Of a stretch of 64,000 nucleotides of DNA, positions 1 through 7,518 are shown piece after piece (within the stretch, counting starts at the first letter, position 1; each line of letters opens with the position of its first letter). A program made the position numbers and the translations under genes. The notes beneath the pieces were generated by a model. It was not told the origin of the DNA, did no database searches, and saw only the letters and a program-made list of their open reading frames with translations. The DNA is from Rugosimonospora sp036494675 (lineage in GTDB: Bacteria; Actinomycetota; Actinomycetes; Mycobacteriales; Micromonosporaceae): contig DASXOA010000435.1 of assembly GCA_036494675.1 (NCBI GenBank), forward strand, positions 29,995 through 93,994, given 5' to 3'.

Positions 1-245
1 TGGTGGCGTGCCGCCGAGCCGAAGTCCCACAGGGTCGGGCCGCTCTCCCGGGTCAGCAGGGCGTACCGGGTCATCTTGTCGCCCAGCGCGCCACCGATCC
101 AGGTCTGTGTGGTGTAGCGGATGTTGTAGAAGTCGAACAGCAGGAAGGCGCCGCACTCGCTGGCCGCCAGCGATTCCCTCGCCCGGCCCAGCCGGTACCG
201 GCGCAGCCGGTCGAAGTCCACCCGCTGCTCGTAGTCGACGCCCAT
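1..245 (-). CDS. M24-family peptidase/creatinase-like protein, N-terminal part
   Basis: The reverse strand from an ATG at 245 reads about 81 residues without a stop and runs off the left edge. The stretch containing FDFYNIRYTTQTWIGG and then LWDFGSAARH resembles the N-terminal, non-catalytic domain of M24 (aminopeptidase P, creatinase, DddP-like) proteins; the metal-binding pita-bread domain lies outside the window. A GGGG stretch sits just before the ATG. It follows the dehydrogenase gene in the same direction after a gap of about 110 bases, so it may be the last gene of the uptake operon. The substrate cannot be told from this part. Confidence 0.6.
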   Translation of the reverse strand, partial: MGVDYEQRVDFDRLRRYRLGRARESLAASECGAFLLFDFYNIRYTTQTWIGGALGDKMTRYALLTRESGPTLWDFGSAARH

Positions 246-358
246 GTGCCCCGGTGCGGGGAGCGGCGCCGCGCTCGTGGTCAGTCCCGGGGCGGCTGCG
301 CGGCCACCAGCGGCGCCGAGGGACGAGGCGTCGCGGTCAAGTGGCCGCTTCGTCGAAG

Positions 359-1309
359 TCATGCCGCGCCCGTCCCGAGTCCGTCGTCCACCGGTACGTC
401 CTCGGGTTCCAGTCGCATCCCGGCGGCGGCGGCCTGCTGGTCGAGCAGGATCGCGAAGTCCTCGGTGACCCGGCCGCCGCTGACCGCCGCCTGGACCAGT
501 TGGGCGGTCGCCGCGGCCAGCGGCATCGGGACGTCCATCGTCCGGGCGGCGGCCAGCCCGAGGTCGAAGTCCTTGCGCAGCAACACGGGCGTGAACGTGG
601 GCGTGTAGTCCAGGTGTACGAACGCCGGCGACTTGTACCGGGTGAACATCGAACCCATCACGCTGTCGTTGAGGAACTTCAGGAACGCGGCCCGCGACAC
701 GCCGCCCTTCTCCGCCAGTACGGTGATCTCGGCGAGGCACTGCGTCACGACGCCGAGCATGAGGTTGTGGCACAGCTTCACGAGGCGTGCCACGTCGCCG
801 TCGCCGACGTACGTGACGGACGCACCGAGGTGGCTCAGCAGGGGCTCGACGGTGCGGTACGACTCCTCCGGGCCGGAGACGACGAGGCTCAGGCGGCCCG
901 CCTCGACCACCTTGCCGTTGCCGCTGACCGGCGCGGCGAGGAACGCGACCCCCCGTTGCGCGCACGCGGCGCGGATGTGCTCCGACGACTCGGTCGACAC
1001 CGTCGAGCAGTCCACCACGATGCCCGGCAGGTTCGGCGGGTCGGCGAGGAGCCCGCCGTCGCCGAGCAGTACCTGTTCCAGGTCGGCGGGCGTGGACACC
1101 ATGGTGAACACGACGTCGCGGTCGCGCAGGTCCGCGATCTCGTCGGCGACCTGGCAGCCGTGCTCGGCGGTGGCCTCGGCCTTGGCCCGGGTACGGTTCC
1201 ACACCGTCGTGGCGACGCCGGCGCGGGCCAGCCGGATCGCCATGGCCGCACCCATGCGGCCGGCCCCGATCCAGCCGACCGACGGCCCGGAGGATTCCTT
1301 GGGATTCAT
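359..1309 (-). CDS. NAD(P)-dependent 3-hydroxyisobutyrate dehydrogenase-like oxidoreductase
   Basis: This 316-residue protein has an N-terminal Rossmann motif (VGWIGAGRMGAAMAIRLARAG), the family pattern PVSGNGKVVEAGRLSLVVSG and the catalytic-lysine region KLCHNLMLG. That is the layout of beta-hydroxyacid dehydrogenases, which oxidise 3-hydroxyisobutyrate, tartronate semialdehyde or related acids. The reading frame is open to 1399, but the ATG at 1309 follows AAGGATGGCGAG and begins just before the Rossmann fold, so it is preferred. It lies 46 bases behind livF in the same direction. This suggests it acts on a product of whatever the transporter imports. The exact substrate is unknown. Confidence 0.85.
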   Translation of the reverse strand: MNPKESSGPSVGWIGAGRMGAAMAIRLARAGVATTVWNRTRAKAEATAEHGCQVADEIADLRDRDVVFTMVSTPADLEQVLLGDGGLLADPPNLPGIVVDCSTVSTESSEHIRAACAQRGVAFLAAPVSGNGKVVEAGRLSLVVSGPEESYRTVEPLLSHLGASVTYVGDGDVARLVKLCHNLMLGVVTQCLAEITVLAEKGGVSRAAFLKFLNDSVMGSMFTRYKSPAFVHLDYTPTFTPVLLRKDFDLGLAAARTMDVPMPLAAATAQLVQAAVSGGRVTEDFAILLDQQAAAAGMRLEPEDVPVDDGLGTGAA

Positions 1310-1355
1310 CTCGCCATCCTTGTGCATCGAGTGTGTCCAACAGGGTCGGTGACCG

Positions 1356-2171
1356 TCACGGCACGGCGCCGGCCGGGCCGGCCCCGCCGAGGCCTGCACC
1401 GTCCACAGCCGAGCCGTCCACAGCCGGGCCGCCGACAGCCGAGCCGCCGACAGCCGAGCCGCCGAGGTACAACGACGCCATGTCCGGGTGGTCGCGGATC
1501 TCCCCCGCGGTACCGGCGAGCCGGACCCGCCCGCCCTCCATCACGACTCCGTGCGTGGCCAGGCCCAGCCCGAGTCTCACGTTCTGCTCGACCAGCAGGA
1601 TGGTCGTGCCGCCACTGTTGAGGCTGCGGATCAGCTCGGCGACGCCGGCGAGGCTGCGCGGGTCCAGGCCCAGCGACGGCTCGTCGAGCAGCAGCAGCTT
1701 CGGGTCGAGCATCAGGCAGCGCGCGATCTCCACCATCCGGCGCTGGCCGCCGGACAGGTTGCCCGCCACGTCGCGGGCGCGTTCCGCGACGATCGGGATG
1801 CGCTCGCGCACCGCCTCGTACCGCTGCGCGAGCAGCGCCCGCCTGCGCCGGATCAGATAGCCGCCCAGGAGCACGTTCTCCCGTACCGTCATCCCCGGGA
1901 ACAGCGCCTGCGACTGCGGGACGGCGGTGATGCCGAGGCGCAGGATGGCGCCCGGGGCGAGATGGTCCGTGCGGTCCCCGCCGAGGGTGATCGCACCGGC
2001 GCGGGGCCGCAGCAGCCCGCTGATCACCTTGAGGACGGTCGACTTGCCGGCGCCGTTTGGCCCCACGATGCACGTGACGGTGCGCTCGGCACAGGCGAGG
2101 TCCACGCCCCGAAGGACGTCGCCGCCGTCGTAGCCGGCGGTGATGCCGGTGAGAGACAGCATCGTGGTCAT
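1356..2171 (-). CDS. livF: Branched-chain amino acid-type ABC transporter ATPase LivF
   Basis: The protein is 271 residues. It has Walker A GPNGAGKST, signature LSGGQRRMVEI and Walker B LLLLDEPSLGLDP followed by the switch region LLVEQNVRLGL, as in LivF ATPases of HAAT importers. The start ATG overlaps the stop of the upstream gene (ATGA), so it is translationally coupled. After the normal LivF end (YLGG) there is a low-complexity tail of Gly-Ser-Ala-Val units that is probably a lineage-specific extension of repeat origin. It should energise uptake together with the LivG half of the neighbouring fusion. Confidence 0.9.
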   Translation of the reverse strand: MTTMLSLTGITAGYDGGDVLRGVDLACAERTVTCIVGPNGAGKSTVLKVISGLLRPRAGAITLGGDRTDHLAPGAILRLGITAVPQSQALFPGMTVRENVLLGGYLIRRRRALLAQRYEAVRERIPIVAERARDVAGNLSGGQRRMVEIARCLMLDPKLLLLDEPSLGLDPRSLAGVAELIRSLNSGGTTILLVEQNVRLGLGLATHGVVMEGGRVRLAGTAGEIRDHPDMASLYLGGSAVGGSAVGGPAVDGSAVDGAGLGGAGPAGAVP

Positions 2172-4168
2172 CCCCTCTCCGGCGTGAGCCGTTCCCCGGC
2201 CGGGCGCGGTCCGGGCACCGGCGCGGTCTCCGGCCGCCATTCGTCGCCGAGGTACGCGTCGAGCACGGCGGCGTCCTGCCGGATCTGCCCCGGTGGCCCC
2301 TCCGCGATCGCCCGTCCCCGCGCGAACACCACCACCGGATCGCAGAGGTCGAGAACCATCGGGATGTTGTGCTCAACGATGAGGAACGTGACTCCGCTCC
2401 GGTTCAGTTCGCGGATCACCTCGGTGAGGTGGTCGAGCAGGCCCGGGTTCACGCCGCCGGCCGGCTCGTCCAGCAGGATCAGCCGGGGCTCCAGCATCAG
2501 CACCTGGGCCAGTTCGACGAGCTTCTGCTGCCCGTACGACAGGGCACCGGCGCGCTGGCCGGCGAACCTGCGCAACCCCACCACGTCGAGCAGGTCCCGC
2601 GCACGTTCGGCCTCGGCACCGCCGAGGGCACCGGCGAACAGGGTGCGCAGCCGCCCGTCGGGCAGCGGGGCCACCACGTTCTGGAGCACGGTCAGCTCCT
2701 TGAACAGCCGGGTGACCTGGAATGTGCGGCCGAGCCCGCGGTGCCCGCGCGACCACGGCGCCAGGCGTTCGATCCGCTGGCCGGCGAACCAGATCTCGCC
2801 GCCGTCCACCGGCAGGTTCCCGGTGATCAGGTTGAACAGCGTGGTCTTGCCCGAGCCGTTCGGGCCGATGAGCGCCGTGATGGAGCCCTGCGCGACGGTC
2901 AGGTCGGCCCCGTCGACCGCGGTCAGGCCGCCGAACCGCTTGGTGGCCCCGCGTACCCGCAGCAGCGGCTCGTCCCCGCCGGCACCGGCCGCCCCGACCG
3001 CACCGGCCGCTCCGACCGCGCCAGCCGCTCCGACCGCACCGGCCGCTCCGGCGGCGGGGCGGGCTCCGGTGGCGGGGCGCAGCCGGGCGATGGCCGGCGC
3101 GCTGCCCAGCGCGCCGACCTGGTCGGTGTACTCGACCTCGACCGGGTGCCGCCTGCGCCATGCCGCCTCGATCGTCGGGAGCAGGCCCGCCGGCAGGAAC
3201 AGCACGACCGCGACCAGTACCGCCCCGAAGATGAGTACCCGGGTCGAACTGCTCCCGCCGTAGACCGTCGCGCCCTCGCTGACGAGCTGGACGATAAACG
3301 CCCCGATCACCGGGCCGTACGTGGTGCCCCGCCCGCCCAGCAGCGCTGAGAGCACGATCGTGACGCTGCCGAGGATGGCGAACGATCCGACCGGGTTCAG
3401 GAACGTCTGGTAGTACGCGTACACGCCGCCGGCGACGCCGATGAAGAACGCGCTCGCGCCGTACCCGAGAGTCTTCACGATCGTGGTGTTGACGCCGATC
3501 GACGCGGCCTTGCCCTCGTCCTCGCGGATGGCGACCAGGCCGGTGCCGAACTTGGTCCGGCCGATCCACCCGGCGAAGAGCACCGTGAGGACGAGCAGCC
3601 CGAGGAACAGGTAGTAGAACGGGATGTTCTGGAAGTCGGCGCTCCAGAACGGCAGCGACAGCGTGATGCCGTCCGAGCCGTGGGTCAGCGAGGTCCAGCT
3701 CGTGGCCACGATCTGCGCCGAGAGCAGGAGCGCGATCGTGATGATGACGAACGCGTGCCCGCGGGTACGCAGCACCACCGAGCCGACGACGAGAGCGACC
3801 AGTACCGCCGTGACGCCGCCGAGCGGCGCCGCCAGCAGCGGGTCGATCCCGGTGTGCAGGGCGACGATCGCCGCGGTGTACGAGCCCAGCCCGAGGAACA
3901 TGCTGTGGCCCAGCGAGACGTACCCGGCGTACCCGGAGATGATGTTCCAGCTCGACGCCTGGACGGCGAGCAGGAAGGCGAGCAGCATGACGCCCTGCGG
4001 GTACGGCTGCCACGGGTTGACCACCGGATAGAGCAGCAGGAGCAGCAGCACGATCCCGGCGATGAGGTGGCGGCGGGGTATCCGGCCCATCCGCCCCCTC
4101 CCCCGGCCGGAAGCGGCGACGGGGGACGGGGTGTCGCGGTCGGGCGGCCGCTGCGGGGAGGACGTCAT
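2168..4168 (-). CDS. LivM-LivG fusion: ABC permease joined to ATPase
   Basis: This single 666-residue frame carries a LivM permease of about eight to ten membrane segments (about residues 30-345, with the conserved SGYAGYVSLGHSMFLGLGSY region). An Ala-Gly-Val repeat linker of about 30 residues follows. A LivG ATPase closes the protein (about 415-640; GPNGSGKTT, LSYGQQKL, LILLDEPAGGVNP). In most bacteria these are two genes. The frame is continuous with no internal stop, and it overlaps livH upstream and livF downstream by ATGA, so the fusion looks genuine. Permease and ATPase would be made in a 1:1 ratio. Fusions of this type are known in actinobacteria. Confidence 0.9.
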   Translation of the reverse strand: MTSSPQRPPDRDTPSPVAASGRGRGRMGRIPRRHLIAGIVLLLLLLYPVVNPWQPYPQGVMLLAFLLAVQASSWNIISGYAGYVSLGHSMFLGLGSYTAAIVALHTGIDPLLAAPLGGVTAVLVALVVGSVVLRTRGHAFVIITIALLLSAQIVATSWTSLTHGSDGITLSLPFWSADFQNIPFYYLFLGLLVLTVLFAGWIGRTKFGTGLVAIREDEGKAASIGVNTTIVKTLGYGASAFFIGVAGGVYAYYQTFLNPVGSFAILGSVTIVLSALLGGRGTTYGPVIGAFIVQLVSEGATVYGGSSSTRVLIFGAVLVAVVLFLPAGLLPTIEAAWRRRHPVEVEYTDQVGALGSAPAIARLRPATGARPAAGAAGAVGAAGAVGAAGAVGAAGAGGDEPLLRVRGATKRFGGLTAVDGADLTVAQGSITALIGPNGSGKTTLFNLITGNLPVDGGEIWFAGQRIERLAPWSRGHRGLGRTFQVTRLFKELTVLQNVVAPLPDGRLRTLFAGALGGAEAERARDLLDVVGLRRFAGQRAGALSYGQQKLVELAQVLMLEPRLILLDEPAGGVNPGLLDHLTEVIRELNRSGVTFLIVEHNIPMVLDLCDPVVVFARGRAIAEGPPGQIRQDAAVLDAYLGDEWRPETAPVPGPRPAGERLTPERG

Positions 4169-5043
4169 GCGGCGTCCTCCCGCGTCCGGGCGCCGAAGAT
4201 CCCCTGCGGCCGGACCAGCAGCACGACCATGATCACCAGGTAGAACACCAGGGTCGACCACTGGAGCGAGCCGTAGGTGGCGGTCAGCGTCTCGGCCAGG
4301 CCGAGCACGAGCGCGCCGACCAGCGCGCCGGGAATGCTGCCCATGCCGCCCAGCACCACGATGCCGAGCAGCCGGGAGATCCAGTCGTAGTGCGACGCCG
4401 GGAAGAACGGGTAGAGCACGGACAGGATCGATCCGCCGACGCCGGCGCTGGCGCTGCCGAGCGCGAACGCCAGCGCGGCGGTGCTCGTGGCGCCGATGCC
4501 GACCAGTGTCGCGGCCGAGGGGTTCTGCGAGGTCGCGCGGATCGCCCGGCCGGTCCACGTGCGCGTGAGGATGAGGTACAGGCCGCCGAGGACGACGACG
4601 GCCGCGACGAAGCCGTACGTCTGCGCCTTGGGCAGCAGGATCGGCCCCACCCGGAAGGACTGCTCGAAGTACCCGGGGGTGGCGGACCGGAACCTGTTGC
4701 CCGCCACGACATCCAGGAACCCCTCGATGACCAGCGCCAGGCCGAAGGTGAGCAGCACGGACATCGAGGCCGCCTGGTCGCGGATCCGGGAGACGACGAA
4801 CCGGTACGTGAGCCAGCCGAGCCCGAACATCAGCGGGGTCGTGATGACGGCCGCCAGGATCGGGTCGATCCCGATGACCCGCCACAGCCACCAGGTGAAC
4901 GTGGCGACCAGGATCAGGAACGCACCCTGGGCGATGTTGATGATGCGCAGTACCCCGAAGATGAGCGTCAGGCCCGACGCCATCAGGGCGTAGATGCCGC
5001 CGATGAGGACGCCCAGCGCGAGCGCCTGGACCAACTGGACCAT
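4165..5043 (-). CDS. livH: Branched-chain amino acid-type ABC permease LivH
   Basis: This 292-residue, highly hydrophobic protein starts with the LivH hallmark (GVLIGGIYALMASGLTLIFGVLRIINIAQG) and carries the family pattern VLGGMGSIPGALVGA near the C-terminus. It pairs with the LivM half of the next gene to form the membrane channel. The ATG at 5043 is chosen because it begins five bases after the stop of the binding-protein gene; a longer upstream frame overlaps that gene and is not needed. The ligand is probably an amino acid or another small carboxylate, not determined here. Confidence 0.9.
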   Translation of the reverse strand: MVQLVQALALGVLIGGIYALMASGLTLIFGVLRIINIAQGAFLILVATFTWWLWRVIGIDPILAAVITTPLMFGLGWLTYRFVVSRIRDQAASMSVLLTFGLALVIEGFLDVVAGNRFRSATPGYFEQSFRVGPILLPKAQTYGFVAAVVVLGGLYLILTRTWTGRAIRATSQNPSAATLVGIGATSTAALAFALGSASAGVGGSILSVLYPFFPASHYDWISRLLGIVVLGGMGSIPGALVGALVLGLAETLTATYGSLQWSTLVFYLVIMVVLLVRPQGIFGARTREDAA

Positions 5044-5048
5044 GCCGG

Positions 5049-6317
5049 TCACGACCAGTTGGGCTTGGGGTTCACGACCGTCTTCGATGTCGCCGCGACG
5101 GCGGGCGCCACGATCTGCGCCTTGCCGGACTGCCACTGGGCGAGCAGGAAGGTGCCCTTCGGCTCGCCGGTCTGCTGCCAGCTCAGCGGGCCGAGGACGG
5201 TCTGCACCGTGTTGGCGTGCAGCCAGTCCCGGATCTTCGCCTGGTCCAGCGACCCGGCGGCGGTCGCCGCGGCCTGGAGGACCTGGGCGGCCGCGAACGC
5301 GTCGGCGGCGTCCTCCGCCGGATCCGCGTTGTTGTACGCGGCCTTGTACCCCGCCACGAACTCCTTGTTGTGGGGCGTCGCCGAATCCTGGTGCCAACTG
5401 ACCGTGTAGAAGATGCCTTCGGTGTTGGCCAGACCGATGGCGTCGCTGTACTGCCCGGCGTTGCTGGGTGCCGAGGTCTGGAACATCAGCTTCGGCGAGT
5501 ACCGCAGTTGTTTGAGCGACCGGACGAGCCCGACGCCGTCCTCGAACACCGCGCCCTGGGCGATCAGGTCCGGCCGTTTGGTGGCCAACTGGCTGGCGAT
5601 CGACTGGAAGTTCGTGGTGTCGGCCGGGTACGTCGAGCTGTAGACGGTCTGCACGCCGAGCGCTTCGAGCTGCTTCTGCATCGACGCGATGACCGGCGCC
5701 GCGAACGGGTCGTCCTGGGTCGGGTAGGCGGCGGTCTTCGGTCGCTGCGCCGCCGGCAGGGACTTGACCCAGTCGACGAACACGTCCGCCTGGTGCGGCG
5801 CGGTGGCCTGCTGCGCGAAGAACAGGCCCTTGAAGCCCCGGGTGAACATGTTGGACGCGCCGCCGGCCGGTTCGACGTACACCTTGCCGTTCTTCTCGGC
5901 GACCGCGGAGGCCGGGTAGTTGAGCAGGGACGAGAAGGTGCCCAGGACCAGGTCGACCTTGTCCTGCGTGATGAGCTTCGTGTAGTCGGTGACGACGGTG
6001 TCCTGGTTGCTCGCGTCATCGACGATCGTGAGTTTGACCTGCCGGCCGAGCAGTCCCCCGGCCGCGTTGACCTGACTCGCCCACACCTCGTAGCCGCGGC
6101 GGGCCTCGGTGCCGGGCTGGGAGAAGTCGCCGGTCAGCGGCAGCGAGATGCCGACGAGGACCGGCTTGTTCGACGTCGCGGCGGTGCGCTGGGACGGCCG
6201 GGTCCCGCAGGCGGCGACGCCGGCACCGGCCACGACGGCGAAGCCGGCGGCGAGCACGGTACGGCGCCGCATGTGGGCACGGTGTGCGTCGGATGGTTGG
6301 GGCAAGAGAGCAGTCAT
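5049..6317 (-). CDS. Extracellular substrate-binding lipoprotein of the Liv-type ABC transporter
   Basis: This is a 422-residue protein with a twin-arginine-like start (RRRTVLAAG) and a lipobox (GVAAC) at about residue 37, so it is exported and lipid-anchored. The mature part matches the periplasmic-binding type 1 fold of LivJ-like receptors (PVLVGISLPLTGDFSQPGTEARRGYEVW near the N-terminus; the family pattern PDLIAQGAVFEDGVGLVRSLKQL in the middle). The ATG at 6317 is preceded by GGGAGGATCCG, a good ribosome site; an in-frame ATG nine codons upstream lacks one. It heads the operon and lies directly behind a TTGACA promoter carrying a LacI-type palindrome. Confidence 0.9.
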   Translation of the reverse strand: MTALLPQPSDAHRAHMRRRTVLAAGFAVVAGAGVAACGTRPSQRTAATSNKPVLVGISLPLTGDFSQPGTEARRGYEVWASQVNAAGGLLGRQVKLTIVDDASNQDTVVTDYTKLITQDKVDLVLGTFSSLLNYPASAVAEKNGKVYVEPAGGASNMFTRGFKGLFFAQQATAPHQADVFVDWVKSLPAAQRPKTAAYPTQDDPFAAPVIASMQKQLEALGVQTVYSSTYPADTTNFQSIASQLATKRPDLIAQGAVFEDGVGLVRSLKQLRYSPKLMFQTSAPSNAGQYSDAIGLANTEGIFYTVSWHQDSATPHNKEFVAGYKAAYNNADPAEDAADAFAAAQVLQAAATAAGSLDQAKIRDWLHANTVQTVLGPLSWQQTGEPKGTFLLAQWQSGKAQIVAPAVAATSKTVVNPKPNWS

Positions 6318-6350
6318 CGGATCCTCCCGGGTAGGTGAGATCATGACACC

Positions 6351-6400
6351 GCAATCGATTGCTTCGATGAAGGATGTACGCGACGTTACGAGCCTGTCAA
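6351..6400 (-). promoter_or_regulatory. Promoter with LacI-type operator for the Liv-type operon
   Basis: On the reverse strand a perfect -35 TTGACA (6395-6400) is followed after 16 bases by TACATC (6373-6378). About ten bases downstream lies a perfect 12-base palindrome, GCAATCGATTGC (6351-6362), at roughly +4 to +15. LacI-family operators in actinobacteria are commonly of this size and place, with a CG centre. The LacI-family gene at 7519 is the natural candidate to bind it. The -10 match is modest; the palindrome is certain. Confidence 0.6.
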
Positions 6401-6441
6401 GGGCTCGCGTCTAGCCTGTTCTCTCTGCGGAAAGTAGAGAC

Positions 6442-6472
6442 TTGCGCGACTGCAATCGTGTGCGGTTATGCT
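6442..6472 (+). promoter_or_regulatory. Divergent promoter with imperfect second operator copy
   Basis: TTGCGC (6442-6447) and TATGCT (6467-6472) are spaced by 19 bases and point towards the gene at 6561. Between them lies GCAATCGTGTGC (6452-6463), which matches the palindrome at 6351-6362 in 10 of 12 positions, including the whole GCAATCG half. A repressor bound there would block polymerase, so both divergent units may answer to the same LacI protein. Confidence 0.45.
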
Positions 6473-6478
6473 GGGGCG

Positions 6479-6532
6479 GTCGCGAAGCCGAAAGTAGTCG
6501 CGAAGCCGAAGGCAGTCGCGGAGCCGACCGGA
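6479..6532 (+). repeat. Three tandem 18-base repeats upstream of the NMT1-like gene
   Basis: Three consecutive 18-base units, beginning GTCGCGAAGCCGAAAGTA at 6479, 6497 and 6515, differ by only a few bases; the third is the most degenerate. They lie in the 5' untranslated region between the likely promoter and the GTG at 6561. Their length is a multiple of three, so they read through as a Lys-Pro-rich repeat in one frame, but no gene start or coding evidence supports translation. Confidence 0.7.
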
Positions 6533-6560
6533 GGGCGGAGGCGACCGGAGAGGAGTCCCG

Positions 6561-7478
6561 GTGCCGGACACGATTCGCCTGGGAACGTTCACGCCGTCGG
6601 TGCTGCTCGGCGTCGCGCGGCGCACCGGCCGGCTGGACGACGCCGGGTTGGAGGTCACCGAGACCCTCGTGCAGTCTTCCCCCGGCCAGTTCGCGGCGCT
6701 GCTCGACGGCACACTCGACGCCGTGCTGACCAGTCCCGACAACGTGCTGGCCTACCGCTACAGTCCGGCCAACCCGCTGGGCCGCACCGCCGACGTGCGG
6801 ATCCTCTCCGCCGTCGACCGCGGGATGGGGCTGGCGCTCTACAGCCGCGCGTCCCCCGCCGGGCTGCGCGGGGCGACCTTCGGCGTGGACGTGCCGGCCT
6901 CCGGGTTCGCCTTCGCGATGTACGCGCTCGCCGCGTCGCTCGGGCTGAAGCGCGAGGAGTACGAGGTGGTCGCGCTCGGCTCCACTCCCCGGCGCCTGAC
7001 CGCACTGCTGGCCGGCGAGTGCGCGGCGACCATGCTCAACGCCGGCAACGAGTTGCACGCCGAGCGGGCCGGATACCGTGCGCTGGCCCGGGCCGGGAAG
7101 GTATGCGCGCCGTACCTCGGCACCGTGCTGGCGACCGTGCGCACCGACGACCGGCCCCGTCACGGGTCCGGCGGTGCCGAGGCTCATGCCGCACTGGCCC
7201 GGGTACTGGCCGACACCGCCCGCGCCGTCCTCTCCGGCACGCTGGACGTCGAGGTCGTCGAGGAGGCCGGTGCGGCGCTGGACCTGCCCGGGCCGCTCGG
7301 GTCGCGGTACCTGGCCCGGTGCAAGGATCCCGACGAGGGGTTGGTGCCCGACGGCATCGTCGACCCCGACGCGATCCGGGTACTGGTGGACCTGCGCCGG
7401 CGCTACGGGCCACCGCTTCACGACGACCCGTACGACGCCGCCCTCGTCCCCGGGTCGGGTCTGCTGGCGAGCCGATGA
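6561..7478 (+). CDS. NMT1/SsuA-like substrate-binding domain protein without signal peptide
   Basis: The 305-residue protein starts at a GTG preceded by GGAGAGGAGTCCC. The fold features of NMT1/THI5-like and SsuA-like binding proteins are visible: an N-terminal strand with TRL-type binding loop (IRLGTFTPSVLLGVARRTGRL), SSPGQFAALLDGTLDAVLTSPDNVLAYRY and the domain-crossing GATFGVDVPASGFAFAMYALA. No signal peptide or lipobox is present, so it may work in the cytoplasm as a binding or enzyme-like protein rather than as a transporter receptor. It is followed 40 bases later by the LacI regulator, probably in one transcript. Confidence 0.7.
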   Translation: MPDTIRLGTFTPSVLLGVARRTGRLDDAGLEVTETLVQSSPGQFAALLDGTLDAVLTSPDNVLAYRYSPANPLGRTADVRILSAVDRGMGLALYSRASPAGLRGATFGVDVPASGFAFAMYALAASLGLKREEYEVVALGSTPRRLTALLAGECAATMLNAGNELHAERAGYRALARAGKVCAPYLGTVLATVRTDDRPRHGSGGAEAHAALARVLADTARAVLSGTLDVEVVEEAGAALDLPGPLGSRYLARCKDPDEGLVPDGIVDPDAIRVLVDLRRRYGPPLHDDPYDAALVPGSGLLASR

Positions 7479-7518
7479 GCGCGACGGCGCCGCGGTGACC
7501 GGGCCTAGGATCGGACGC

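Noticed and set aside
2955..3065. Gly-Ala-Val repeat linker in the LivM-LivG fusion as a frameshift or assembly error
   Set aside because: The frame is open on both sides with intact domains, the repeat keeps phase, and both ends overlap neighbouring genes normally.
2168..4891. Long frame of 907 residues covering livM-livG and beyond
   Set aside because: The upstream 240 residues are Arg/Pro/Gly-rich shadow of livH; the true start is the ATG at 4168 with ATGA coupling.
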